Shown here: piece after piece, positions 9,265 to 18,796 of the stretch
Numbering within the stretch: position 1 is the stretch's first letter
Layout: the number at the start of each line of letters is the position of its first letter
Source of the DNA: an uncultured Pseudodesulfovibrio sp.
GTDB taxonomy: Bacteria > Desulfobacterota > Desulfovibrionia > Desulfovibrionales > Desulfovibrionaceae
Length of the DNA: 64,000 nt
Direction of reading: 5' to 3'
NCBI RefSeq assembly: GCF_963662885.1
Contig: NZ_OY760065.1
Coordinates: 10,001-74,000, forward strand
Notes under the pieces: generated by a model
What the model was told of the DNA's origin: nothing
Seen by the model: only the letters and a program-made list of their open reading frames with translations
Database searches by the model: none
Translations under genes and position numbers: made by a program

Positions 9265-9351
9265 TTGAACAGTGTTGTTCGCTATTGTTCAAAATAGTGT
9301 TGACAGGCTGGGGAAAAACCAATATTGATCAATTAAATGATTAATGATCAA
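9265..9351 (+). promoter_or_regulatory. Promoter with inverted-repeat operators before the MerR-like gene
   Basis: TTGACA (9300-9305) and TATTGA (9323-9328) are spaced by 17 bases. Upstream, TTGAACA (9265-9271) and TGTTCAA (9286-9292) form a 7-base inverted repeat. Overlapping and following the -10 box, TTGATCAATTAA (9325-9336) and TTAATGATCAA (9341-9351) form another. This arrangement suits repression by a dimeric regulator, most simply the downstream MerR-like protein itself. That is an inference. Confidence 0.55.
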
Positions 9352-9365
9352 CAAGGGCTTGCGGA

Positions 9366-10253
9366 ATGACCAAGAAGTTTATCAGTTTACGCGAAGTGGG
9401 GAGGCAATTAGACATACCTCCGTCTACTATCGTGTATTATAAAGATAAATTTGAAAGGTTCATTCCCTCCGAGGGCGGCGCCGGACGCCGGACACGGTAT
9501 CCAGTAGAGGTCTTGGAAATCTTCAGGAGGATTCGAAAGATGTTCAACGACAATTGGTCAACTGAACAAATTGAACAGGAGTTAGCATTGAAATTCGGTA
9601 TGTTGATGAATGATCAACAGTCTGATCAACCGTTTGAACAGTCGCCTTCGTATGGCGCCATGCAGGATCTGGCCGGCGTGTTGTCCCGCATGTCGGATGT
9701 GCTGGACAATCAGTCTCTTTTCCGGAGTGAGATCCGATCCTTGCGGGACGAGGTTGCCGCACTGCGCGCAGAGCGTGAAGTCGAATCCGCCAGACAGGAA
9801 GAAGCAGTCCGCACTCTTCGCGAGGAAGTCGCTGCGCTCAAGCGTCGTCTCTCGTCCGGGAAGGGCGGGAGCACCGGTATTGATTTTCCGCCGGCCGAGT
9901 TCTTGGCGAGTCCGCTGGTCATTGCGTCCGGGGGCGAGTTTCTTGGCGTGCAGGGCAAAGGCAAGCACTTTTCGCTCAAGGATTTCGTTCAGCTCATAGA
10001 GCGCAAGGAGTCGGCCACGGTTGCGGTGGAGACCTCCTGGAAGCAGAGCGATGGGCACTGGGTGCTCGTAGTACGCACTCGCGACGGCGAAACCGGTCGT
10101 GAGCAAGACATTATTCTGGTCGCGAAAAAGACGGTAACGCCCAGCCGGAACACTGTTACGGAGATTATTCGTCTCAATATAGACGGCAACGATGCTCCCG
10201 ATGCCCTGTTGCTGACTCTGTTCCGTCAATTGAAGACTGTTTTCAATGGGTAA
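9366..10253 (+). CDS. MerR-like DNA-binding protein with coiled coil
   Basis: A 295-residue protein. Residues 5-75 resemble a MerR-type winged helix (FISLREVGRQLDIPPSTIVYYKDKF, with an Arg/Tyr wing around GRRTRYP). Residues 100-160 are a long coiled coil with repeated EVAALR / EVAALK heptads. Residues 165-295 form an unrecognised C-terminal domain, perhaps for ligand or partner binding. MerR dimers usually associate through a coiled coil, so the layout fits. It sits alone behind a promoter with inverted repeats, and more copies of the same motif occur inside its first 280 bases. Confidence 0.72.
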   Translation: MTKKFISLREVGRQLDIPPSTIVYYKDKFERFIPSEGGAGRRTRYPVEVLEIFRRIRKMFNDNWSTEQIEQELALKFGMLMNDQQSDQPFEQSPSYGAMQDLAGVLSRMSDVLDNQSLFRSEIRSLRDEVAALRAEREVESARQEEAVRTLREEVAALKRRLSSGKGGSTGIDFPPAEFLASPLVIASGGEFLGVQGKGKHFSLKDFVQLIERKESATVAVETSWKQSDGHWVLVVRTRDGETGREQDIILVAKKTVTPSRNTVTEIIRLNIDGNDAPDALLLTLFRQLKTVFNG

Positions 10254-10378
10254 CGGCCGTGATTGTTTTAACCTTCTTCTAGAAAAACTCTTGATTGATT
10301 CGGCAGTTTCCTTTATATAGCCATTGCCAAATATACTATCAGGTACTAAGTTTCGCCGGTTCATTTGGAGGAGACGGT

Positions 10379-10807
10379 ATGCCCCAGGTCGCTGCTAGAA
10401 TTACCCATGATCAGGAAAAGTGGCTCAAGGACTATTTCAAGACCAAGAGTGCCGGAGCCGAGTTCATCCTGCCCTGGGCCGTTGACGTCTTTTTCAAATC
10501 CATCCGCAACGTGTCGAGTGATTTTTCCGTTGCCGAGCTCAAGACCATCCTTGAATCCCACAAGGAAGTGAAGCTGCTGCCCAACCAGTCCAAGCAGGCC
10601 TATCTGCTGCTTAGGGTGGAAGAGGCCTGCGACGAACACAGCGTGCATATCCAGCATGGCGCGAGCAAGAGCAACCTCGAAGTGAAACTGCGCCGTCTGA
10701 CCGACCTGCAGGCCACCGCCCTGATGATCTGGGCCACCGCCTACTGGGTCAGCAAGGCCTGGAACGGCGTCTCCGTCGAAGATTACGTCAAGCTGTCCTG
10801 CGGTTGA
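10379..10807 (+). CDS. Protein of unknown function
   Basis: A 142-residue protein. The ATG at 10379 is chosen because GGAGGAG lies just upstream; the open frame extends further up without a ribosome site. It is soluble, with a Lys/Arg-rich first third (HDQEKWLKDYFKTK) and an aromatic C-terminal third (MIWATAYWVSKAWNG). I see no known motif. It has its own terminator and lies before thiD. Confidence 0.7.
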   Translation: MPQVAARITHDQEKWLKDYFKTKSAGAEFILPWAVDVFFKSIRNVSSDFSVAELKTILESHKEVKLLPNQSKQAYLLLRVEEACDEHSVHIQHGASKSNLEVKLRRLTDLQATALMIWATAYWVSKAWNGVSVEDYVKLSCG

Positions 10808-10809
10808 TC

Positions 10810-10837
10810 GGCGGCCTTGAGGCCGCCTTCGTTTTTT
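10810..10837 (+). terminator. Rho-independent terminator
   Basis: The stem GGCGGCC / GGCCGCC with a TTGA loop, then CTTCG and six T, closes the unknown gene ending at 10807. Confidence 0.88.
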
Positions 10838-10917
10838 AGTTGCGATTGTCGGATTCGGGTGTCGCCACCTGCCGGCGATCGTTGTTTTTTTGCCGCTGTT
10901 TTTTTCGGAGGAGAACA

Positions 10918-12297
10918 ATGGATAGACTCCCATGCGTCCTGACCATCGCCGGTTCCGACTCCGGGGGCGGGGCCGGAATCCAGGCCGACCTCAAGACCAT
11001 CACCATGCTCGGCGGCTACGGCGCCAGCGTGATCACCGCCCTGACCGCCCAGAACACTGCCGCGGTCACGGGTATCCACGCCCCCTCGGCCAAGTTCGTG
11101 GCCCTGCAGCTCAAGACTGTGCTCGACGACATCAAGGTCGATGCCGCCAAGACCGGCATGCTTTTTTCCGCGCCTATCATTGAAGCTCTGGCCGTGCTGT
11201 TGGAAAAAAAGACCTTTCCCCTGGTTGTGGATCCGGTCTGCGTGGCCACTTCCGGTGGCAAGCTGCTTCAGGATGACGCGGTGGAAGCCATGGTGGATCG
11301 GATGTTTCCGCTGGCCGATCTGTTGACTCCGAATCTGCCCGAAGCCGAACTGTTTACCGGCATGAAGATCGAGAGCCGGGAGGACGTATTCCTGGCCGGA
11401 AAACTGCTTCTTAAGATGGGGCCCAAGGCGGTGCTCATCAAGGGCGGACATGCCGATTCCCTGGCTGTGACCGACTGGTTCATGCAGCCCGGCGAGGAGC
11501 CTATCCCGTTCATGCAGCGCCGGGTCGATACGGACTGCACTCATGGCACCGGCTGTACCCTGTCCGCGGCCATCGCAACCGGGTTGGCCCGTGGGCTGGA
11601 CCTGGGAGCGGCCATTCTTCGCGCTCAGGAATATCTGAATCTGGCCCTTCATGCGGGATACCGCCTCGGAGAGGGGGGCGGACCGCCCAATCATCTCGCG
11701 CCATGGATCAAGGAACGGGCGCGTGCCGGTGTGTTGTCCTCGGTGGACGACCTGGGACGGCGGATGGCCGCCAGGCCCGGACTGCGGCCGATGCTTCCCC
11801 GCCGCCGCGCGAATGTGGCCGTGGCCGTGCCTTTTGCCGATGGTCTGGGGGATGTGGCCGGCTTTTCCGGCGGTTTCGTCTCAACGGTCCGGGGCAAGGT
11901 GGAGATAGTCGGCTACCCCGAGTTCGGCGCATCGCTGCGAGTGGCGTCTCTGCTCCTGTCCGCTCGGCGCGTACGACCGGAGCTGCATTGCGCAATGACC
12001 CTGAGCGGCAGCTCGGCAGTGCAGATGGCACTCGGGAAGCTGGATGCCCCCATCGCGTGGATGGACTGGGAAGGGCGACCGGAATACATCACCGGTGAAG
12101 ACGGACATTTCGAGGAGTGGGGCGGCCTGGAAGCGCTCAAGGGGCATGCGGCTCCGGAAACAGTGTGCGCATTGGGCGACCCGGGGGGCATGGGACGCGA
12201 GCCTATATTATATGTTTTGGCTCCAGACATGGAAGAAATGATCGCCTTTTTACGCCGGATCGCCGACGAATTGGCGGAAAACCCCTGCGAAGTGTAG
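10918..12297 (+). CDS. thiD: ThiD-ThiN fusion: HMP(-P) kinase and thiamine-phosphate synthase
   Basis: A 459-residue two-domain enzyme of thiamine synthesis. Residues 1-270 are ThiD, which phosphorylates hydroxymethylpyrimidine and its phosphate: TIAGSDSGGGAGIQADLKT (9-27), LTPNLPEAE, and the ribokinase-family active-site block THGTGCT (208-214). Residues 275-455 match ThiN, an alternative to ThiE that couples HMP-PP with thiazole phosphate: YPEFGASLRVASLLL and GDPGGMGREPI (420-430) are its conserved blocks. The ATG at 10918 follows CGGAGGAG. The fusion is known in archaea and some anaerobes. No TPP riboswitch is visible in the short upstream gap. Confidence 0.9.
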   Translation: MDRLPCVLTIAGSDSGGGAGIQADLKTITMLGGYGASVITALTAQNTAAVTGIHAPSAKFVALQLKTVLDDIKVDAAKTGMLFSAPIIEALAVLLEKKTFPLVVDPVCVATSGGKLLQDDAVEAMVDRMFPLADLLTPNLPEAELFTGMKIESREDVFLAGKLLLKMGPKAVLIKGGHADSLAVTDWFMQPGEEPIPFMQRRVDTDCTHGTGCTLSAAIATGLARGLDLGAAILRAQEYLNLALHAGYRLGEGGGPPNHLAPWIKERARAGVLSSVDDLGRRMAARPGLRPMLPRRRANVAVAVPFADGLGDVAGFSGGFVSTVRGKVEIVGYPEFGASLRVASLLLSARRVRPELHCAMTLSGSSAVQMALGKLDAPIAWMDWEGRPEYITGEDGHFEEWGGLEALKGHAAPETVCALGDPGGMGREPILYVLAPDMEEMIAFLRRIADELAENPCEV

Positions 12298-12305
12298 ATT
12301 TCCGC

Positions 12306-12354
12306 ACCTGTAGCGTCGCTACAGGTTGACATATGTGCGAGAGCTTGCTTAAAC
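12306..12354 (+). promoter_or_regulatory. Inverted repeat and candidate promoter of tRNA-Leu
   Basis: ACCTGTAGCG / CGCTACAGGT (12306-12326) is an almost perfect palindrome and may end thiD transcription, though no T run follows. It overlaps TTGACA (12326-12331), which is 17 bases from a weak -10 box TTAAAC (12349-12354). That pair lies at the right distance before the tRNA at 12369. Confidence 0.4.
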
Positions 12355-12368
12355 AGCACGTTCTTTTT

Positions 12369-12453
12369 GCGGGCGTGGCGGAATTGGTAAACGCGCCAGA
12401 TTTAGGATCTGGTACCTCACGGTTTGGGGGTTCGAGTCCCTCCGCCCGCACCA
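12369..12453 (+). tRNA. tRNA-Leu (anticodon TAG)
   Basis: An 85-base tRNA with the CCA tail encoded. The acceptor stem is GCGGGCG / CGCCCGC, and the D arm contains GGAATTGGTAAACG. The anticodon stem CCAGA / TCTGG holds the loop TTTAGGA, giving anticodon TAG (12403-12405). A class-II variable arm (TACCTCACGGTTT) and the T loop GTTCGAGTC follow. The long variable arm and anticodon identify leucine. It lies about 50 bases before the trigger-factor gene. Confidence 0.96.
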
Positions 12454-12504
12454 CAAAATGCCATATTTACGCGCCTGCCCAGGCGTTTGAGGAGGATATG
12501 TCTC

Positions 12505-13992
12505 ATGGAATACAATGTTGAAGAACTCTCCCCGGTGAAACGCAAGATCACCGTTGAGGTCCCCACAGAAGAGGTCAACGCCGCTCTCTCCGCCACCATC
12601 GCCCTGTATCGTATGCAGGCCGATGTAAAGGGCTTCCGCAAGGGCAAGGTGCCGTCCTCTATCATCGAGTCCAAGTTCCACAAGCAGGTTTACGGCGAAG
12701 CGACCACCGATCTGATCAACTACCAGATCAACGAGATCATGAGCGGCCTGTCCATGCAGCCCATGTCCCGCATCGACGTGGATGCCGAGGAACTGGTTCG
12801 CGATGAGGACTTCAAGTACTCCATCGAATTCGAGGTCGCGCCCAAGCTCGACCTGCCCGAGTACAAGGGCCTGAAGATCGAGGAAGTGGACGTGGTCGTC
12901 TCCGACGAGGAGATCGCCGAGGTCGAAGGCCGCATCCTCGAGAACAACGCCGAGGTCAAGGTCATCGAGGACGTTCGTCCGCCCAAGGACGGCGAGGTCG
13001 CTTCCGTGAGCTTCGGTGCCTACCGCGACGGCAAGGTCGTCGAGGGCATCCAGGCCGAGAACTTTGACCTGGTCCTGGGTCAGAACCAGGCTCTGCCCGA
13101 GTTCGAAGACATGATCAAGACCCTGTCCTCCGGTGAGTCCGGCGAGACCGACATCACCTTCCCGGCCGACTTCATCAACGAAAACCTGGCTGGTCAGACC
13201 GTGACCATGAAGGCCAAGCTGCACGCGGTCAAGGAGCGCATCAAGCCCGAGATGACCGACGCCGTGGCCCAGAAGGCCGGTTTCAAGGACGTCGAGACCA
13301 TGCGTACCGGCATCCGCGAGTCCTACGCCTCTCAGCGCAAGCAGATGAACAAGGCGGCCGCTCAGAACGAGCTGCTGAACTCCATCATCGGCAGCATCGA
13401 GGAATTTCCGCTTCCCCCGGCCATGGTAGAGGATCGCATCGATCGTCTGCTCAAGGACCTGGAATACCGCCTGGATCGCCAGGGCAAGGGCTTCCAGTCC
13501 CTGGGCAAGACCCCGGAGGAACTGCGCGAGGGCTTCCGCCCCGAAGCTGAGGTTTCGGTCAAATCCGAGATCTTCCTGCTGGCTGTCGCCGCCGAGGAAG
13601 GGCTGGAGATCTCCCCCGAGGAGATCGAGGCCACCCTGTCCCAGCTGGCCATGCAGTCCCGTCAGCCTCTGCACGAGCTGAAGAAGTACTATGAGGACAA
13701 CAACCTCATCGTGCCTCTGAAGGATCGTCTGCTGTGCGACAAGGCCTCCGAGCTGATTTATGACGCGGCCGATGTCAAGCTGATCCCGGCCCCGACCGCG
13801 GGCGAGCCTGCCAAGAAGGCCGAGAAGGCCGAGAAGGGTGAGGCCAAGTCCGGCGGCATCCAGTTCAAGGACAAGGCCGAGGCCGTTGAATGGGCCGTCG
13901 CCAACCTGGGCCTCAAGGAGACCACTGCCAAGGGTTACTCCCTGGCCAAGCTCCAGGAGCGCGCCGACAAGTTCGAGGCCGAAGAGGCCTAG
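12505..13992 (+). CDS. tig: Trigger factor, ribosome-associated peptidyl-prolyl isomerase
   Basis: A 495-residue trigger factor that binds at the ribosome exit tunnel and folds nascent chains. The ATG at 12505 follows GAGGAGGA. The N-terminal ribosome-binding domain carries the signature GFRKGKVP (residues 46-53). The FKBP-type PPIase domain spans about 150-245, and a helical chaperone domain follows. The last 60 residues are an extension beyond the usual 430-440: a Lys/Glu/Ala linker then a small KDKAEAVEWAVANLG-type segment. A strong terminator follows, so clpP, although adjacent as in many bacteria, has its own promoter. Confidence 0.96.
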   Translation: MEYNVEELSPVKRKITVEVPTEEVNAALSATIALYRMQADVKGFRKGKVPSSIIESKFHKQVYGEATTDLINYQINEIMSGLSMQPMSRIDVDAEELVRDEDFKYSIEFEVAPKLDLPEYKGLKIEEVDVVVSDEEIAEVEGRILENNAEVKVIEDVRPPKDGEVASVSFGAYRDGKVVEGIQAENFDLVLGQNQALPEFEDMIKTLSSGESGETDITFPADFINENLAGQTVTMKAKLHAVKERIKPEMTDAVAQKAGFKDVETMRTGIRESYASQRKQMNKAAAQNELLNSIIGSIEEFPLPPAMVEDRIDRLLKDLEYRLDRQGKGFQSLGKTPEELREGFRPEAEVSVKSEIFLLAVAAEEGLEISPEEIEATLSQLAMQSRQPLHELKKYYEDNNLIVPLKDRLLCDKASELIYDAADVKLIPAPTAGEPAKKAEKAEKGEAKSGGIQFKDKAEAVEWAVANLGLKETTAKGYSLAKLQERADKFEAEEA

Positions 13993-14015
13993 CTCTCAAC
14001 AGCGTCACAAGACAT

Positions 14016-14052
14016 GCGGCGGTCCGGGGGCTTCCCGGGCCGCCGCTTTTTT
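14016..14052 (+). terminator. Rho-independent terminator after tig
   Basis: GCGGCGGTCCGGG pairs with CCCGGGCCGCCGC (one mismatch) and is followed by six T. Confidence 0.9.
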
Positions 14053-14111
14053 GTGTCATCGCTCTTGACCTTGCCTAGCGGATGCCTATTTGGTTCCGGT
14101 GGCGTGAGAAG

Positions 14112-14136
14112 TTTCCCCTTGTCCTCACAGGGGAAA
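14112..14136 (+). promoter_or_regulatory. Inverted repeat upstream of clpP
   Basis: TTTCCCCT and AGGGGAAA are perfect 8-base arms separated by nine bases, 129 bases before the clpP start. The nine-base spacing equals that of the CIRCE element, but the arms differ from CIRCE. It may be an operator for clpPX or a stem in the leader. The surrounding 212 bases (14053-14264) hold no gene. Confidence 0.4.
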
Positions 14137-14264
14137 TATCTCATACTGAATGACGTAAAACTGAGTGGATACGGGTGTTGTTCGCCCGATCAAGGGTGCC
14201 TGAGGGCTAACGTTTTCCCTCCAAACATCCGATTACCCGCCCAAGAGCCTTCAAGGAGACATAC

Positions 14265-14873
14265 ATGGTCGCCATTCCGATGGTCATCGAAACTACCGGT
14301 CGTACGGAGCGTGCGTACGACATCTACTCCCGGCTTCTCAAAGACCGGATCATCCTGCTCGGCACCGCCATCGACGATCACGTGGCCAGCCTGATTTGCG
14401 CTCAACTCCTGTTCCTGGAGTCCGAAGACCCGGAAAAGGAAATCTATATGTACATCAACTCGCCGGGCGGCGTGGTTACTGCAGGCATGGCTATCTATGA
14501 CACCATGCAGTACATATCCGCGCCGGTGGCGACTCTGTGCATGGGCCAGGCGGCCAGCATGGGGTCTCTGCTGCTTTGCGCGGGCGAGAAGGGCATGCGC
14601 TATGCCCTGCCTCACAGCCGTATCCTGATCCACCAGCCGCTGGGCGGTGCGCAGGGTCAGGCGTCGGACATCTCCATCCATGCCAAGGAAATCCTGCGCA
14701 TGAAGGAGGAACTCAACGGAATCATGTCCCATCACACGGGCCAATCCATTGAGAAGATCACCGCGGATACCGACCGCGATTATTTCATGTCGTCCGAGGA
14801 AGCCCTCGAATACGGACTCATCGACAAGGTAATGAAGTCGAGAGCGGACGTGGACGAAAGCATTAAGGGTTAA
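14265..14873 (+). CDS. clpP: ATP-dependent Clp protease proteolytic subunit ClpP
   Basis: A 202-residue serine peptidase that forms the tetradecameric chamber used by ClpX and ClpA. The catalytic triad is readable: Ser98 in MGQAASMGS, His123 in LIHQPLGG, and Asp172 in DTDRDYFM. The start follows AAGGAG. clpX begins five bases after its stop, so clpP and clpX are one operon, and lon lies beyond. Confidence 0.97.
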   Translation: MVAIPMVIETTGRTERAYDIYSRLLKDRIILLGTAIDDHVASLICAQLLFLESEDPEKEIYMYINSPGGVVTAGMAIYDTMQYISAPVATLCMGQAASMGSLLLCAGEKGMRYALPHSRILIHQPLGGAQGQASDISIHAKEILRMKEELNGIMSHHTGQSIEKITADTDRDYFMSSEEALEYGLIDKVMKSRADVDESIKG

Positions 14874-14878
14874 TCGCT

Positions 14879-16135
<1,257 letters not shown>

Positions 16136-16183
16136 GGAACTTCTAATTGACATTCCGCCCGCGGGCCTTACTTGTTGTGCATC

Positions 16184-16224
16184 GGCGGTGTCCATTCCCC
16201 CTGCGCGGGGGACCGCCTTATTTT
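16184..16224 (+). terminator. Terminator-like hairpin between clpX and lon
   Basis: The outer stem GGCGGT / ACCGCC and inner stem CCCCC / GGGGG, with a seven-base bulge, are followed by TTATTTT. It probably gives partial or full termination, leaving lon under its own or read-through control. Confidence 0.6.
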
Positions 16225-16241
16225 AACCCACGGAGGAATCA

Positions 16242-18704
16242 ATGCCGACATTCAGCTTCGACGGCAAGAAATCCCCTGATTCCATGACCCTCCCGATGAT
16301 GTCGCTGAGGGAAGTGGTGATGTTCCCGAAATCCATCGTCCCGCTTTTTGTGGGACGCGAGGCCTCTATCAAGGCCATAGAGACCGCTGTCGCGGACTAC
16401 GGCAAGCAGATATTCCTGGTCACCCAGAAGAGCCCGGAAAAAGAGCATCCCGAAGCGGATGATCTCTACCGGGTCGGTACGGTCAGCAAGATCCTGCAGA
16501 TGCTGCGTCTTCCCGACGGCACCATCAAGGTGCTGTTCGAGGGCGTTTCCCGCGCCTCCTGGGACCCGGACGTGGACATGATCCCCTATGCCGAAGAGGA
16601 AGGGGACTATCCCAAGGCCCGGTTCCAGGTTCTGGACGAGTCCGGCGACGAGACCGCCGAGGGCAAGGCCCTCATCCGCGCGGTCCAGGATTCGCTCGAG
16701 GAGTTCGGCAAGGTCAACAAGAAGGTGGCCCCCGAGGCCATTCTGGCCATGTCCACCATCAAGGACGCGGGCCAACTTGCCGACCAGATCATGCCGCATC
16801 TCAAGATCGACTTCTCCCGTAAGCAGGAGATCCTCGAAGAGCTCGATGCGAATCGTCGTCTCGAACGCGTCTACGAGCTGCTGCTCGGCGAGATAGAGAT
16901 CGTCTCCATCGAGAAGCGGGTCAAGGGACGCGTCAAGGATCAGATGGAGAAGAACCAGCGGGAGTACTACCTCAACGAGCAGGTCAAGGCCATCAACAAG
17001 GAGATGGGCCGCGACGACGATCCTCAGGCCGAAGCGCAGGAGCTGGAGGCCCAGCTGGACGCCAAGCCCATGTCCGAGGAAAACCGCGAGCGCGTCCGCA
17101 AGGAAATCAAGAAAATGCGGACCATGCAGTCGTCCAGTGCGGAGTACACCGTGGTCCGCAACTACATCGACTGGGTGCTCGACCTGCCCTGGGACAACAT
17201 CAAGGACGACAAGGACGTTGATATTACCAACGCCCGCGCCATTCTTGACGAGGACCACTACGGCCTGGAAAAGCCCAAGGAACGCATTCTCGAATATCTG
17301 GCCGTGCAGACCCTGGTGGAGACCATGAAGGGCCCCATCCTCTGCTTTGTCGGCCCTCCCGGCGTGGGCAAGACGTCCATCGCCCGATCCATAGCACGTT
17401 CCATGGACCGCGAGTTCATTCGCTTGTCCCTGGGCGGCGTGCGCGACGAGGCCGAGATCCGAGGCCACCGGCGTACCTACGTGGGCGCCATGCCCGGCAA
17501 GATCATTCAGTCGCTCAAGCGGGTGAAGTTCAACAACCCGGTCATCTGCCTGGACGAGGTGGACAAGATGTCCGCCGACTTCCGTGGCGATCCGTCCGCG
17601 GCGCTGCTGGAAGTGCTGGACCCGGAACAGAACTACGCCTTCAACGATCACTACCTGGATCTGGATTACGATCTGTCCAAGGTGTTCTTCATCACCACGG
17701 CCAATAATCTGGAAGGTATTCCGCTGCCGTTGCAGGATCGTATGGAAATCATCCGGCTGCCCGGCTATCTGGAGACGGAAAAGGTGGAGATTGCCAAGGG
17801 CTTCCTGTTGCCCAAGCAGATCAAGCAGCACGGGCTCAAGCCCGACAACCTGAAGGTTTCGGACAACGCCATTCTGGACGTGGTCCGCTACTATACCAAG
17901 GAAGCTGGCGTGCGTAACCTGGAGCGTGAAATCGCCTCCATCTGCCGCAAGTCCGCAATGAAGATCGTGGAAGAGCACGACCGCGACAAGTCCATCCAGA
18001 TCTCCAAGCAAAGTCTGCAGAAGATCCTGGGTGTGACCAAGTACACCTACGGCGAGCGCGAGGAAGAGGCTCAGGTGGGCGTATGCAACGGCCTGGCCTG
18101 GACCCAGCTCGGCGGCGAGATGCTGCTGGTGGAAGTGGTCCTCATGCCCGGCAAGGGCAAGGTGGAAATCACCGGCAAGCTCGGCGACGTCATGCAGGAG
18201 TCCGCGAGGGCGGCTGTGTCCTACATCCGCTCCCGGTCCGACCTGCTCGGGCTCAAGCCGGACTTCTACAAGCTCGTGGACATCCATATCCACGTGCCGG
18301 ACGGTGCCACTCCCAAGGACGGTCCGTCCGCAGGCGTTACCCTGACCACGGCCCTGATCTCCGCGCTCCTGAACATTCCGGTGCGCAACGATCTGGCCAT
18401 GACCGGTGAGATAACCCTGCGTGGCCGCGTGCTGCCCATCGGCGGACTGCGCGAGAAGCTTCTGGCTGCCCATCGTGGGTTGATCAAGACCGTGCTCATC
18501 CCGGCCGACAACGAGAAAAACCTTGAGGACGTGCCCAAGGACATTCTCAAGGACCTCGAAGTCATTCCGGTCAAGACCATGGACGAGGTCATCGACAGGG
18601 CGCTCAAGGGCGACTCCAAGAACGTCTGGGTGCGCAACCACGGCGAGGCTCCGGTAGCCGCCTGCCTCCTCAAGGAGGAGTTCCAGCGGCCCGCCCGTCA
18701 GTAA
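16242..18704 (+). CDS. lon: ATP-dependent Lon protease
   Basis: An 820-residue LonA protease that degrades misfolded and regulatory proteins in the cytoplasm. The N-terminal substrate-recognition domain spans about 1-210, followed by coiled coil. The AAA+ module has Walker A GPPGVGKT and Walker B CLDEVDKM. The peptidase domain has the Ser-Lys dyad: Ser696 in PKDGPSAGV and Lys739 in GGLREKLLAA. The 43-residue spacing matches E. coli Lon. The ATG follows CGGAGGA. With tig, clpP and clpX just upstream, this is a protein quality-control cluster. Confidence 0.97.
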   Translation: MPTFSFDGKKSPDSMTLPMMSLREVVMFPKSIVPLFVGREASIKAIETAVADYGKQIFLVTQKSPEKEHPEADDLYRVGTVSKILQMLRLPDGTIKVLFEGVSRASWDPDVDMIPYAEEEGDYPKARFQVLDESGDETAEGKALIRAVQDSLEEFGKVNKKVAPEAILAMSTIKDAGQLADQIMPHLKIDFSRKQEILEELDANRRLERVYELLLGEIEIVSIEKRVKGRVKDQMEKNQREYYLNEQVKAINKEMGRDDDPQAEAQELEAQLDAKPMSEENRERVRKEIKKMRTMQSSSAEYTVVRNYIDWVLDLPWDNIKDDKDVDITNARAILDEDHYGLEKPKERILEYLAVQTLVETMKGPILCFVGPPGVGKTSIARSIARSMDREFIRLSLGGVRDEAEIRGHRRTYVGAMPGKIIQSLKRVKFNNPVICLDEVDKMSADFRGDPSAALLEVLDPEQNYAFNDHYLDLDYDLSKVFFITTANNLEGIPLPLQDRMEIIRLPGYLETEKVEIAKGFLLPKQIKQHGLKPDNLKVSDNAILDVVRYYTKEAGVRNLEREIASICRKSAMKIVEEHDRDKSIQISKQSLQKILGVTKYTYGEREEEAQVGVCNGLAWTQLGGEMLLVEVVLMPGKGKVEITGKLGDVMQESARAAVSYIRSRSDLLGLKPDFYKLVDIHIHVPDGATPKDGPSAGVTLTTALISALLNIPVRNDLAMTGEITLRGRVLPIGGLREKLLAAHRGLIKTVLIPADNEKNLEDVPKDILKDLEVIPVKTMDEVIDRALKGDSKNVWVRNHGEAPVAACLLKEEFQRPARQ

Positions 18705-18728
18705 GCTCACTTACAACGAATCGGCAAT

Positions 18729-18763
18729 AAAGCCGGACGGCAGTCTTGCCGTCCGGCTTTTTT
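18729..18763 (+). terminator. Rho-independent terminator after lon
   Basis: The stem AAGCCGGACGGC / GCCGTCCGGCTT with loop AGTCTT is followed by a T run. Confidence 0.92.
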
Positions 18764-18796
18764 CGTGTAGGCTGCAGATAACCTGGAGGTTTATCA

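Noticed and set aside
10838..10917. TPP riboswitch before thiD
   Set aside because: The gap is too short and lacks the conserved thi-box core sequences.
16239..18710. An 823-codon open frame on the minus strand opposite lon
   Set aside because: It mirrors a clear Lon protease in a high-GC gene. Its translation is His/Leu/Gly-rich with no family motif, typical of antisense frames in such DNA.
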